Shown here in pieces: positions 1 to 11,290 of a stretch of 64,000 bases of DNA; position 1 is the first letter of the stretch; each line of letters begins with the position of its first letter. The notes beneath the pieces were generated by a model. That model did no database searches. It was not told the origin of the DNA and saw only the letters and a program-made list of their open reading frames with translations. The stretch spans positions 144,543 to 208,542 of the forward strand of contig SKCR01021360.1 in assembly GCA_019454045.1 (NCBI GenBank), read 5' to 3'. The translations under genes were made by a program, and so were the position numbers. Source of the stretch: Zanthoxylum bungeanum (lineage: Eukaryota; Streptophyta; Magnoliopsida; Sapindales; Rutaceae).

Positions 1-990
1 AATATAATACAATATTCTATTAAATAAAATAAATGATAAACATCTACTCGTACCTCCGAGGCGCAAGTAATATCAATTATATAACAATTATACAAAAGAT
101 ATATTCAAATCTCAAACATTTCAAGATTTGAATTTTCTACTTATACACATCATATACGTAACTATAGAAACTAATGGAACATTAATTAAAATGATGAATT
201 AGTGTTACTGGAGCATATCTCAAGAGTATTGAAACTAATTCGGTAACTTTCAATATCAAACGAATCAAAACGTATAAGATTCGATTTCTTCCATTAATCA
301 ATTCCATCAATATGGACTCGTGGAAGATAATATTGATGTAAGAACTATATTCTTTGAATAACCTTAGAACTAATTGCCATAAATTCATATATTTGATCGT
401 ATCAAACATCTTTGAACAATTCAAAGACTCACGATGAATTTTAAAGATACATTTTCAAAACTTCAGATCGAATATCTTTGAACCAGTCAAAATATTCTAT
501 CCACGTTTCATCGGAAACACGTAACTAAGTCACGACTGTTCATTGACTAAGTTACGAAGTAAAGAAAACTACCTTAAGTAATTTACAATTCATTAAATTA
601 AATACATCCAATGTATCAGTTTAATAAATTTTCCGATCCAATGACAGTCATTGGTTAAATGAGATTTAGTCACCATTCTGAATACAATATTCGTTAAATG
701 GATAAGGATATTGGAGTGATGTGACATCAAACCATCATTTACCATATGGAATAAGCATATAATACTTAAGTGATAAGATCTCATAAAACAATGTTCTAAG
801 TTATTTACTTAAGCGAATATTTTTCTTCATGTTTATCTATTCGTTAATAACACTACTAGACGTTTTAAAAACATGTAACAATTGTTTACAAAGAACAGGT
901 AACTATCAAATAGTCGCAAGTTCTGATATCAAATATCGAAAGAAAATCATTCAAAAATATTTTAAATAACTAGACGGGAGATCTGATATC
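1..990. other. Unclassified AT-rich DNA
   Basis: No convincing coding region, LTR end or tandem repeat is visible. The short open frames on both strands have low-complexity AT-driven composition and no recognisable motif. The stretch ends at the TG of the Tat-type LTR that follows and is probably older, decayed transposon DNA. That origin is inference from context only. Confidence 0.4.
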
Positions 991-1569
991 TGTACGGGCC
1001 AAATTTGGGCCCAATGGTAAAATCGACATTTCACCTTTGGGCCAACCACGAAACCCGAAACCCATTAATAAGTCCCGTTTGAGAATCACTATTGGGCCGA
1101 GAGAGCTCACAAGCCATGGTCACTGAGAAACCAGATCAAGATGGCCTACAAACTCATCAGTTACCAAGTTGGAAAAACGCCTAAGCTCATAAACCCCTCC
1201 ATTGAATTGACTGTTACAAAGGTTCCAATGGGCAGAATAAGAATAAATGACCCTACTTCAAAGGACTTATAAAATAAAAAGCTTTGGGCTTGGAGAAGTG
1301 AGAGATTCAGTGATTAAATATTTGGTTTTCGATTCATCAACCAGCACACCGCCCTCACTGCAAATAAACAAAGATTGAGGTACCTTCAAGCCTTGTTCTT
1401 CCTATATTCTACACATCCATATTACTGAGTTGGGCGTTGGAGAGCCTACGACATCCACCACACCGGTGGGTAGTACTCCCCACTTATCCTACCCTCGTTT
1501 TGCAGGTTCGCTAGTGCCCCCAAAATTCAGAATCTCGATTTGGACTTCAGGCGAGAACCAACATCCATA
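991..1569 (+). repeat. Left LTR of the Tat-type element
   Basis: It begins TGTACGGGCCAAATTTGGGC and ends CCAACATCCATA, directly before a primer-binding-site-like sequence. The same start (TGTACGGGCC) and end (CCAGCATCCACA) occur, reversed, in the LTRs at 35607-36380 and 38481-39247. The terminal CA is mutated to TA here. At 579 bp it is shorter than those 767-774 bp LTRs, so it has internal deletions. Confidence 0.8.
1266..1276 (+). promoter_or_regulatory. Candidate LTR TATA box
   Basis: The sequence ACTTATAAAAT lies about 275 bp into the LTR, at a position reasonable for the end of U3. The related LTRs in the 35607-39247 element carry TATAAAAG at the comparable place. No transcript evidence is available. 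Confidence 0.4.
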
Positions 1570-1570
1570 A

Positions 1571-1591
1571 TTTAGCGCCCACCGTGAGGCC
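1571..1591 (+). other. Primer-binding-site-like sequence of the Tat-type element
   Basis: TTTAGCGCCCACCGTGAGGCC follows the LTR end. It matches, with a few substitutions, the TGGCGCCCACCGTGGGGCC next to the 5' LTR of the element at 35607-39247. The primer tRNA was not identified. Confidence 0.6.
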
Positions 1592-1699
1592 TTAGCGAAT
1601 TATAGCGAACGAAAATCTCACAATTCACTCTTTTTAAAATGATTGCTAATGGCTTTTGGCAGTGAACAGAAGCCAGACCCTATGGCGACCTAATTAGCC

Positions 1700-3171
1700 A
1701 TGCTCCAAGAACGGTTACAAGCTTTGGAGGATGAGAACCTGACCATGCGGAGCTCTAACGCGAGTCTACAAAAGCAGTTGGAGCAGATCTCCTCAACTTC
1801 TCAGCGTCGCGACCTCCCAGATCAATCCGACAATCCAGCCACCCTACTCGCGTTTGATGGGCTGGCTGACGATAATCCACCAAGTAACCATGGCCCGAGG
1901 AATCTGTCAACTTCCTCACTCGACCAAACTGAGCAAGTTACATCCACCATACGAAGAGAAATGATGGAGTTCAAAGAAGCGGTTATGTCCCGTCTACCAG
2001 GAGTAAGGCTGCCAATCAGAAAGAGCAGAGCATGAACGATTTCAGATACTCCGTTTGTGGAAAAAATCGCATATGTCGAGCTGTCACGAAAGTTTAGCCC
2101 GCCCGAAATGAAGTTGTATGATGGATCCACGGACCAAGACGACCATGTTATACACTACAAGTACAAGATGATGTCAACTGGCTTGGCACCAAGCCAATGG
2201 GAAGCTGGGATGTGCAGAGGGTTTGGAGAAACGTTGGCGGGTCCAGCCCTTACCTGGTTCATCAACCTGCCCTACAGATCCATCGAGTCATGCCAACAAC
2301 TAGCAGACAAGTTTGTGCAACATTTTGCAAGTTCTTGTAAACTTAAGAAGACTACCGATGATCTCAATGCCATCCAACAAATGAGATGGGAGTCATTGCG
2401 GAGCTACGTTGCACGCTTCAACAAAGAAATGATAAGTATTCCAGACCTCCACCAACCTAAAACATTGGAAGCTTTTCGGAATGGACTACTCTACGAAAGC
2501 GCTCTCTACAAAAAACTCACCAAGTTCCGATGCTATAGAATGGACTAGGCTATGGCACGGGCCCAAATTGAAATAAGGTGGGAAGAAGACAAAAGGAACA
2601 AAAGAAGAGAGAATACATCAAGTTTGCAGAGTGATAGAATGCATGGTATCTCCAAATGACGCGACATGATCATTCATCATCATTCAGAAAGGAGAATCCA
2701 ACAGAGAAGAGAGCGTATACCCTTCCACAAAGAATTCGACAGGCGACCTCAGCCTTACAAAACCCAGGAGACAACGCCAGCAAGCAGACCTAGGCTCCCA
2801 GACTATAATTTTACAATCTCCTCAGGGGAGTTAGTTTCTGTCCTAAAGAAAATGGGGAATAAGGTAAAATGGCCCCTCGCTCCAGGGAAAATGCCATAAA
2901 GAAGGATACTAGAAAGTAGTGCGAGTTCCATAGAGATTATGGCCATACTACGGCTGAATGTGTGGCGTTGAGATTGAAAGTTCTGGAATTGTTGAATAAA
3001 GGGTTTCTGATGGACTTACTCACAGAGAAAGGAAAAGCCTCGTTGGCTCGAAGAGATGAAAGTGATGGCCAAGGAGAAGCCCCGATTCCACCTCCACCGA
3101 TCAACAACATGGTCAATTTTATTTCGGGAGGATTAGAAGTTAGTGGTGGGTCGTATTCAGCAGCCAAATGA
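1700..3171 (+). pseudogene. Tat-type gag, broken
   Basis: Three open segments carry the gag. 1700-2035 is an N-terminal, coiled-coil-like Q/E-rich part. 2057-2548 is the capsid part, with the typical run of KLYDGSTD, then GPALTWFINLP, then LRSYVARFNKE. 2666-2899 and 2962-3171 are the C-terminal part. Near 2921-2965 one frame gives a CxxHxxxxGHxxxxC zinc knuckle, as in Tat gag proteins, followed by an LxLLNKGF stretch. The segments are separated by stops and frame changes (for example a stop after 2035 and another at about 2546), so no full gag can be made from it. Gag would form the intracellular particle that packages element RNA. Coding continues across the inserted solo LTR into the protease part at 12544. 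Confidence 0.8.
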
Positions 3172-4855
3172 CATTTTAGGGCTGCTTCGACCAGCCTTCC
3201 TCACTGTAACATCCCGCCTAAGCCAGGATGCTACCGGCAGGAGACAGGCTAATCCCGTTTCCATAAGCCTCTAATTCTAGAAAAATTTCGGCATGAAGTA
3301 TTTGTAACATCATGCAACCTGGCTTATAGCCAGCATCCATTTACAACATGAAAATAAAACCTCGGCCTCAGGCCTGTATTTCAACGTTAATGCAATCTAA
3401 GGGCCCAACTAAAATACTATGCAGACATAATACAACCAAGGCTCCGTGCCCGAAAATACGTATATACAAAAACTTTTCTAAAATAAACTCGTGCTCAGCA
3501 CGTTACAACTTATACAAACTAAAACATAAGCTACTACTCTTTATTTCCCCCAAGACCTGGTGACTGGCTGACTGCAACGCTGCTATTCGGCTCATCAAGC
3601 TCTGGTGTCTGTGGTTGACCGAACAGGTCACCATCCTGCAAAACTAATAAACTGTGGTGGTGTGAGTCATAATGACTCAGTAAATAGCTATGCTCATTCC
3701 TTGAGCTTCAAACACATTCTTTTAGAATATACTCATCAAATTATTACATCCCCATCATTTAAGTCAGTCTCCATCATGTTTCTGCTGCGCTACTCTGATA
3801 TCTCAATACTTAACTACTTATTTTGCTAATCTAGTTTGGTTATTTATCATACTTACCTTTCTTGTATTTCATTGAAATATCATCAAATCGGATTTATATA
3901 AGATTCTTTCTATTAAACATTCGTCTTTAACTATCTATATTCTATAAACTAATTCTGTCATTAATATATTTCACACGCAGGTAAAATAAATTCACTTACA
4001 TAACAAATTATCACAATATCATAAACATATGCAAACTAATGTACCTTGCATCTGTAATTTCATATATTCATATTCGAACTTATTAAGCTTAAATGCTATA
4101 AATACATGCAGTTGCAAATTTCTATTTTCAACTCAATAACACCATACATGTATATGTAATCATATAATACACACAGGCATCAATCATAATCACATAGATG
4201 TAATCATGATACAAAATACAATACATACAACATCAATCATATATCCATATAGATGAAATCACACTATCATGCTTCAATGTTAACTATATGCATTTCGTAT
4301 ATTAACCAGAATGTATGACTTATATGCTTAACTATAAGCTATACTGATCTTTAATTATGCCATATCTTTGGAAAATACTTTTTAAAAAACCTTTTCTGAA
4401 AATTGCTTTATGAATACTCTTTCTGAAACTCTGTTTGAAAATCTCTTAATAAAACTAATCTTTCTAAAATCATGCTTTGAATCTATGGTTTCTGGAAACT
4501 ATTTTTAAAATCTTGTTTCTAAAAACTGTTTACTGAGAATCTGAAAACTGAAAACTCTTTCTTATACTTCTCTCTAAAATCACTTTCTAAACTCTTTGAA
4601 ATCCTTTTTCTGAAAACCAAAATCTGAATTGTGCATCTCTGCCCGTAGGCGCATCTCCGCCCAGGAATGTACCATCTGAGCACTGAGGATCTAGGGGCGT
4701 CCCCCCAGTCCTCCACATGTGCACATGTATATAAATCTGTCAATTCCAACAATGTACAACTGGGATGGGTCAAATCCCAAATCCCGAATCCATATGATAT
4801 CCGTCAATTCCATCTGTGTCTCAAGTTACGTACTGGGGTGAGTTTTTACCTCATG

Positions 4856-5260
4856 TGTTAGAGGAATTTTAATGTTGTGGCTGCAGTGAGATAGATTAAA
4901 TATATAATAGAGGGTAAAGACAGAGACGTTGTAGAATGAGGGAGAGAAAGAGAGAAGATTTTTGAATATTGTCTGTTTATTTCTCTCACAGCTGATACAA
5001 TTATAGGCTATCAGCCTTGATTATTGCCTAAACAATAGCACTAATAAAAATAGAAATGTAAAGCAAATCCTTAAATCCCTCCCAAAATCCTGCCTAAGGC
5101 TTAGCTGTCCAGAGCTGTCCAGATTTCCTCTTGCTGGCTGATTTCAAATCAGACCTTAATTGCACCTTCCAATTTTAGCATCATCAGTTCATGATTGAAT
5201 GCAATTGTATCTCTGTTACGTCTTGTGTAAACCTTTAGGGGCTGGTTTAATTGTGTAACA
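4856..5260 (-). repeat. 3' LTR of the Reina-type element
   Basis: On the plus strand it runs from TGTTAGAGGAATTTTAATG to GGTTTAATTGTGTAACA. It matches 9728-10142 almost base for base; differences include GTGGCTG versus GTTGCTG and an 8-bp length change in an AG-rich run. The last codons of the polyprotein lie inside it. Confidence 0.92.
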
Positions 5261-8200
5261 TTCCCACCTCCATGGGAAGATGACTTGTCCTCAAGTCGGA
5301 GTTCATCCAAATTAACCAGGTCCTCCCAACTTGAGTCTTCTGACAATAGGCCTGACCACTGGACGAGAGCTTGAGGGACAGATTCTCCATTTCGAAGTAT
5401 GATACGCCTAGCTAGAATGGCAACTGGTTGGTGGATTGGATGATTATCCTCAGTTAGGCTCGGCAGATCATGAACTTGTGGTGTTGCTTGGCCATGGTAT
5501 GGTTTTAAGAGAGAACAGTGAAAGACTGGATGAATGCGAGTAGTTGATGGTAGTGTCAGAAGATATGCAACAGATCCAATGCGTTTCTCTACTTTAAATG
5601 GGCCGTAATAGCGCAATCCGAGCTTGTGAGCTGAGCTGTGGCGTGCCGTCACTTGACGGTAAGGCTGAAGCTTTAGCAACACCAATTGGCCAGGTTCAAA
5701 AGTCATTGCAGTGCGGTTCTTGTCAGTGAAAAATTTCATGGCTGTTTGTGATTTCAGCAAGTTGTCCTTTAATTGGGATAATATCATATCACGGGAACGA
5801 AGGTCTCTGTCAACTGCTTCGAAGGCAGAGGTGCCGCTGCAATAATTGAGCATTGATGGCGGTTTATGGCCAAATGTGACTTCGAATGGTGTCATGCCTG
5901 CTGAAGCTTGAAATGTTGTGTTGTGATGGTACTCTGCCCAACTGAGTAAATTGGCCCACTTTTTCGGTTGGTCGTGAACAAATGCCCGTAAGTATTGCTC
6001 AATGCATCGGTTGACACGTTCGGTCTGCCCGTCTGATTCTGGATGGTATGCAGATGAAAAATTGAGCTTTGTTCCCTGAAGTTTGAAAAGTTCCCTCCAA
6101 AAATGACTTTGAAAGATTGGATCACGGTCAGAAATAATGGATTTAGGCATTCCGTGGATTTTTCCCACCGACTCCCAAAAAATGGCTGCAACTCGAGGGC
6201 TGTTGTATCGGCGTGGTAAGGCAGCTAGATGCACCCCTTTAGAGAAGCGGTCAACTACTACCAAAATAGCTGTATGCCCTTCAGATGGTGGCAAATGAGT
6301 GATGAAGTCCATCGACAGGTCAGCCCACAGGGAAGTTGGAGGAGCAATTGGTTGCAGTAATCCATAAGGGTGTTGATTTGTTGGTTTGCATTTTTGACAT
6401 ATGTCACAAGAGTGCACATAGTCTTTGACATCCTGCTGCATTTTCTTCCAATAAAAATGTGGTGTTAGCCGTTGGATAGTGCGCTGCACACCAGAGTGAC
6501 CACCCAGAAGAGTTGAGTGATATTCAGCCAAAAGGGTGGGAATTAGGGTTGAGTTTTCTGGCAAGTATATGCGACCTCTATAACGCAGTAAACCATGTGA
6601 GAAGGACCAGCCTGCTGTTTTGGGTTTATTAGCTGATATTTCAGTTATAATTTGCTGGCAGTAGAGATCATTAGCCACTTCTTGCTCCAAGGTTTTCAAG
6701 TCAGAACTAACAGGTCGAGAAATGGCTAGGAAGACTTGAGTGTTGTTGGTGATCTCAGGTACACGAGAGAGAGCATCTGCTGCGGCATTCGTAGAACCCG
6801 ATTTGTATTCAATGGAGTAACTATAGCCCACAAGTTTAGATAGGAATTGTTGTTGCTCTGGAGTTTGAATGGTCTGTTTTAGCATATTTTGCAAACTGCG
6901 ATGGTCAGTTCTAATAAGAAAGTGATTTCCCAGTAAATATTGTCGCCATTTTGCCACAGCTGATTGAACTGCAAATAACTCTCTAACATATGTGGACTTT
7001 CCTTGCATTGTTTTTGAGAGTTTTCGACTATAGAATGCGATCGGGTGCGATTGCTGCATGAGTACTGCACCTATGCCTACACCGGAAGCATCAGTTTCCA
7101 ACACAAACTGTGAAGAGAAATTTGGTAATGCAAGCACTGGTGCAGATGTCATTGCTGATTTGAGCGTGTTGAAAGCTTGGTTTGCCTTGTCTGACCAATT
7201 GAAACCATCTTTTGTGAGGAGATCTGTCAGGGGGGCTGCTATAGATGCATAATGACGAATGAAACGTCGATAGTAGCCCGTGAGACCAAGAAAACCTCGA
7301 ACTTGCCGCTGATTGGTAGGAGTCGGCCAGGCACTGATGGCTTCGATTTTAGATGGATCAGCTGTCACCCCTTGTGTTGAGATTACGTGGCCCAGAAATT
7401 CGATGGAAGGGCTGCCGAATGTACATTTGGATCTTTTCACGGCCAGACTGTGCTCTTGTAGTGTGGAAAATATTTTTTGAAGATGGTCAATGTGCTCCTC
7501 ATGGCTGCTGCTATATACCAAGATATCATCGAAAAATATGACCACAAATTTCCGTAGATATTGTTGGAATACCTCGTTCATTAGAGCTTGAAAGGTCGAG
7601 GGTGCGTTTGTAAGGCCAAATGGCATGACTAAGAATTCAAAGTGACCATGGTGTGTGCGGAAAGCAGTCTTGTGCACATCTATTTCACACATTCTCACTT
7701 GATGATAACCTGAACGAAGGTCCAGCTTAGAGAAAACTTTTGCATCATGGAGCTCATCGATTAATTCATCCACTGTGGGAATTGGAAATTTGTCTTTAAT
7801 GGTGGCTGCATTCAAGGCTCGGTAATCTACGCAAAAACGCCATGTGCCATCCTTCTTTTTCACCAATATTACCGGTGAACTGAAAGGTGAGCGACTTGGA
7901 CGAATGACTCCTGTTTTGAGCAACTCGCTAACTTGCCTTTCAATTTCATTTTTTTGAAAGTGAGGATAGCGGTATGGGCGAACATTCACTGCTTCCGTGC
8001 TTGGATGTAAGGGAATGCAATGGTCTACAGAGCGAGGTGGAGGTAGGCCGATGGGTTCAGCAAACACATCTTGAAATTCATCCAACAGTTTTTCCAAAAA
8101 TGGTGGCTGTTGTTCTGTATTGTTGGCTATAGACAATGTGTTCGTAGTAGTTGGTGTGGCCTGCAAACACATGTAACAAGAGCTTACACCCCCTGATGTT

Positions 8201-9693
8201 ACCATCCTGTTGAAGCCTGCTGGGGAAACTGGATGAGCCAAGGCAGAGTCATCGCCACAGAGTTTTATTTGCTGTCCTTGTAGGCAGAATTCCATCGTCA
8301 GAGTAGCATAGTCTGTCAAGATCGGCCCCAATGTAGCTAACCATTGGATGCCTAGAACAACATCTGTGCCTTCAATGTCCAGTACGAACAGGTCCAGGTT
8401 GAAGGTGTGAGATTGCAGAAGCAAGGTGACCTTATTGCAGATTTGATGACAATGGAGGTAAGCGCCGCTGCCAACACGGACCTTGAATGGTTGGGTAGGT
8501 GATGTGGGTAGTGCTAGAAAGGATGACATGCGGTTAGAAATGAAATTATTTGTACTACCGCTATCAATAAGCACCTGAATGGTATGGCCATTTATGCTCC
8601 CTTTCATACTCATTGATTTGGCAGAGCGTTGCCCCAAAAAGGCATTAAGGCTAATTGCTGGGCTGAGCTCTTCTTCTGGTTGCGGAGTCAAATCGACTAT
8701 TGGTGTCTCCAAGTCGTTAATTGAGTTATCTGCCACTTCTAAATAAAGGAGTGAAGCACGCCCTTTGCAACGGTGACCTGGTGTGAATCGCTCGTCACAG
8801 TTAAAACACAACCCTTTTGCTCTTCGATCTTGCTGCTCAGCTGCTGTTAGTCTACGAATAGGGAGTTTATTTGCTGGTTGTGACATGGCAGAAGCTTCAG
8901 GCTGTGATTGTGGGTTTGGGCGGGCAACCCAAGGTCTTGGTAATGATCGGGTGTCAGCAAACTGATCTTCGAAAACTCGAGCTAAAGCAAATGCATCATC
9001 CAGATAGCGAGGTCGTTGTGCTGTAACTGCACGCTGAATTTTGGGTTGGAGTCCAGAAATAAATGAACTCTTTAGGATATCAGGTGTAAAGCCAGTCACT
9101 TTACTAGCCAAAGCCTCAAACTTATTTTGATAGTCGACCACTGAAGCTGATTGTGAAAGCTTCATTAGTTGACCAGCTGGGTCGGTGTATTCTGATGGAC
9201 CAAATCTCTTATTCAGACCAGAGACGAAAGTGTTCCAATCTGTAAGACGGCCTGCTTGAGCCATGCTTTGGAACCAACAAGAGGCTGGTGTGTCGAGGTG
9301 CATGGAGGCTAAGAGTAACTTGTCTTCCTGTGGTGTTGCATAGTACATGAAGTACCGCTGAACGCTAAAGAGCCAATCAGCAGGGTCGCCAGAGGAAAAA
9401 CGAGGGAATGTCAAACGAAGGTTGCGGTTTGTATGTGTCTCTGGTTGAGCTTCTGGTGTGCGGAGTGTTGAGTGCGGGCCTGGGCCAAGAACACTTGATG
9501 AAGGTTGATGAGGTGGAGCGGAATTAGCTCGTATTTGCTCGATCATTGTGGCCAAGAAACGTTGTTCCCGTTCTTGCTCACGTTGTTGTGAAAGTTGGTC
9601 ACGGTTTTCAAAAGCTGTGTTGATTTGTGCTAGTAGTTTCTCAAAAGTGTCATCCTCTGTGTTTGTGTTGTGTGTTCGAGTCTGTGGTGCCAT
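5149..9693 (-). CDS. Gag-pol polyprotein of a Reina-type chromovirus (1514 aa)
   Basis: One open frame encodes all functions for reverse transcription and integration. Approximate residues: gag capsid 85-250; zinc knuckle CFNCDERFTPGHRCK 296-310; aspartic protease with LIDSGSTNNF near 375; reverse transcriptase 590-770, with VMPFGLTNAPSTFQ near 690 and the catalytic FFDD near 720; RNase H with ETDASG near 866; integrase zinc region HSGVQ...CDICQKC about 1066-1102; integrase catalytic D, D, E near 1129 (MDFITHLP), 1189 (ISDRDP) and 1225 (DGQTERVN); chromodomain about 1430-1465 (ALVQWSGL...SSWEDL). The chromodomain is expected to steer integration to marked chromatin. The start ATG at 9693 lies 35 bp inside the 5' LTR boundary and no stop interrupts the frame. 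The C-terminal ~37 codons run over the purine tract into the 3' LTR. Expression as a single ORF, with no frameshift, is normal for this lineage. Confidence 0.95.
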   Translation of the reverse strand: MAPQTRTHNTNTEDDTFEKLLAQINTAFENRDQLSQQREQEREQRFLATMIEQIRANSAPPHQPSSSVLGPGPHSTLRTPEAQPETHTNRNLRLTFPRFSSGDPADWLFSVQRYFMYYATPQEDKLLLASMHLDTPASCWFQSMAQAGRLTDWNTFVSGLNKRFGPSEYTDPAGQLMKLSQSASVVDYQNKFEALASKVTGFTPDILKSSFISGLQPKIQRAVTAQRPRYLDDAFALARVFEDQFADTRSLPRPWVARPNPQSQPEASAMSQPANKLPIRRLTAAEQQDRRAKGLCFNCDERFTPGHRCKGRASLLYLEVADNSINDLETPIVDLTPQPEEELSPAISLNAFLGQRSAKSMSMKGSINGHTIQVLIDSGSTNNFISNRMSSFLALPTSPTQPFKVRVGSGAYLHCHQICNKVTLLLQSHTFNLDLFVLDIEGTDVVLGIQWLATLGPILTDYATLTMEFCLQGQQIKLCGDDSALAHPVSPAGFNRMVTSGGVSSCYMCLQATPTTTNTLSIANNTEQQPPFLEKLLDEFQDVFAEPIGLPPPRSVDHCIPLHPSTEAVNVRPYRYPHFQKNEIERQVSELLKTGVIRPSRSPFSSPVILVKKKDGTWRFCVDYRALNAATIKDKFPIPTVDELIDELHDAKVFSKLDLRSGYHQVRMCEIDVHKTAFRTHHGHFEFLVMPFGLTNAPSTFQALMNEVFQQYLRKFVVIFFDDILVYSSSHEEHIDHLQKIFSTLQEHSLAVKRSKCTFGSPSIEFLGHVISTQGVTADPSKIEAISAWPTPTNQRQVRGFLGLTGYYRRFIRHYASIAAPLTDLLTKDGFNWSDKANQAFNTLKSAMTSAPVLALPNFSSQFVLETDASGVGIGAVLMQQSHPIAFYSRKLSKTMQGKSTYVRELFAVQSAVAKWRQYLLGNHFLIRTDHRSLQNMLKQTIQTPEQQQFLSKLVGYSYSIEYKSGSTNAAADALSRVPEITNNTQVFLAISRPVSSDLKTLEQEVANDLYCQQIITEISANKPKTAGWSFSHGLLRYRGRIYLPENSTLIPTLLAEYHSTLLGGHSGVQRTIQRLTPHFYWKKMQQDVKDYVHSCDICQKCKPTNQHPYGLLQPIAPPTSLWADLSMDFITHLPPSEGHTAILVVVDRFSKGVHLAALPRRYNSPRVAAIFWESVGKIHGMPKSIISDRDPIFQSHFWRELFKLQGTKLNFSSAYHPESDGQTERVNRCIEQYLRAFVHDQPKKWANLLSWAEYHHNTTFQASAGMTPFEVTFGHKPPSMLNYCSGTSAFEAVDRDLRSRDMILSQLKDNLLKSQTAMKFFTDKNRTAMTFEPGQLVLLKLQPYRQVTARHSSAHKLGLRYYGPFKVEKRIGSVAYLLTLPSTTRIHPVFHCSLLKPYHGQATPQVHDLPSLTEDNHPIHQPVAILARRIILRNGESVPQALVQWSGLLSEDSSWEDLVNLDELRLEDKSSSHGGGNVTQLNQPLKVYTRRNRDTIAFNHELMMLKLEGAIKV
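5261..5275 (-). other. Polypurine tract of the Reina-type element
   Basis: On the minus strand the bases directly before the 3' LTR read CCATGGAGGTGGGAA, a purine-rich run in the place expected for plus-strand priming. It is also coding (Gly-Gly-Gly) for the polyprotein. Confidence 0.7.
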
Positions 9694-9710
9694 TGAGGAG
9701 GTTGAGGAAG

Positions 9711-9724
9711 CAATGAAAGCACCA
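9711..9724 (-). other. Primer-binding-site-like sequence of the Reina-type element
   Basis: On the minus strand TGGTGCTTTCATTG follows the 5' LTR after a 3-bp spacer. This sequence style is common in plant chromoviruses. I did not identify the primer tRNA. Confidence 0.6.
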
Positions 9725-9727
9725 AAT

Positions 9728-10142
9728 TGTTAGAGGAATTTTAATGTTGTTGCTGCAGTGAGATAGATTAAATATATAATAGAGGGTAAAGACAGAGACG
9801 TTGTAGAATGAGGGAGAAGAAAGAGAGAAGAGATAAGATTGTTGAATATTGTCTGTTTATTTCCTCTCACAGCTGATACAATTATAGGCTATCAGCCCTT
9901 GATTATTGCCTAAACAATAGCACTAATAAAAATAGAAATGTAAAGCAAATCCTTAAATCCCTCCCAAAATCCTGCCTAAGGCTTAGCTGTCCAGAGCTGT
10001 CCAGATTTCCTCTTGCTGGCTGATTTCAAATCAGACCTTAATTGCACCTTCCAATTTTAGCATCATCAGTTCATGATTGAATGCAATTGTATCTCTGTTA
10101 CGTCTTGTGTAAACCTTGAGGGGCTGGTTTAATTGTGTAACA
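9728..10142 (-). repeat. 5' LTR of the Reina-type element
   Basis: The plus strand reads from TGTTAGAGGAATTTTAATG to TTTAATTGTGTAACA, followed by the TSD TCATG. It is paired with 4856-5260. The minus strand has an AT-rich CTATTATATATTTA stretch that could serve as a TATA region. Confidence 0.92.
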
Positions 10143-10919
10143 TCATGCCCCGAAAACAAAATCATACTTTATATCTCAAAGCAGTAAGTAGAAAAATATT
10201 TTCTGAAAAACATTACTTTCAAAAGCATCTGAAACTCTTCTTTTAAAATACTTTGAATCCTCAATTCTTTTCTGAAATCATAAACCACATTATATGCATG
10301 ATCATCTCTAATACTTTCTTTTACTCTAACCATACTTTATTATATGCTTATTCTTATTACCGCATATGTTCATGCGTATATTCATGCACGTGTTTATGCA
10401 TTCGTACAAAATAATGAATTATGTATTCTATCCTTATATGCTTTCATCTTGAATCATTTCACATTCTATATGCTTATACTATTCTCAAAATACTTTATAT
10501 ACGCATATCATACATGCTTACTCACTTATAAACTGTCATTACTTCAACTCAATTCTCATGCCAACTCAATATTTTCACAATATACTTTATACACATTTAT
10601 ACCATCAAAACTTAGCTACTTTCATAACTTACATTATTGATGGCTCACATTACAGTATAATGTATAGTTTATATTCACACACACAATTGACCATTATAAC
10701 CAAATGTATGACTTTATATATATAAAAAAAATTTACTTATTCATTCATTTCCATTACTCTATAATTATTTACAATTATACTATAACATCTATCTCAACAA
10801 TAAGCTTATTTAGGCATTTTCCAAAATTATTAATTATGCTTATACACATGGAAACCAAGATTCCAAATCACCTTCATTCGTCTACCATTAATATCTAGAT
10901 ATCATACAATGTAGCCCAT

Positions 10920-11290
10920 TAAGCAGGGGCAGAATCTGGTCTGATCTCAACTAATAAGGGTCTGCCTTCAAGGTCTACTTAGGGTCTGCTCAGAGTCTGT
11001 CTTCTTCAGAGTCTGTTCAAAGTCTGACTTTAGAGTCTGCTCAGGGTCTGATTTCAGGGTCGGATCAAACTAAAGTCTGCTTAGCTAGGGTCTGACTTTC
11101 TAGGTCCTGACTCGGTGTCATTGCAGGGCCTGATTTCTGAAACCACTCTATAAGCAAGGGCTTATCCGAAGCCAACTATAAAGTTAATTTCAGGTGCTCA
11201 TGTCTGAGGGTCTGCTCAAAGGCTGAATTAAGGCCTATTACCATGCTCAAGGCCCCTAACCAGGGTCTGATGTCAAAGGCTAGAATCAGA
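10920..11290. repeat. Degenerate GGGTCTG tandem repeats inside the solo LTR
   Basis: AGGGTCTG or AGAGTCTG recurs about every 15-30 bases, with variable spacers such as CTCAGGGTCTGATTTCAGGG. Unit boundaries are too decayed to give one period. No reading frame is preserved, so it looks like an expanded simple motif within the LTR. Confidence 0.6.

Larger units (their letters stand above)
4856..10142 (-). mobile_element. Intact, young Reina-type chromovirus (Ty3/Gypsy); TSD TCATG
   Basis: Two LTRs of 405 and 415 bp flank one uninterrupted polyprotein ORF on the minus strand. TCATG occurs on both sides (4851-4855 and 10143-10147), marking the target duplication. The LTRs differ at only about a dozen bases and small indels, so insertion is recent. 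A primer-site-like sequence lies inside the right LTR and a purine tract inside the left LTR, both in the correct minus-strand order. Short LTRs, a single gag-pol ORF and a C-terminal chromodomain fit the Reina lineage. With an intact ORF and matching ends, it is a candidate autonomous element. Confidence 0.9.

Noticed and set aside
1822..2130. Minus-strand open frame of 102 codons over the Tat gag
   Set aside because: It is an antisense shadow of the gag frame, whose plus-strand product is recognisable.
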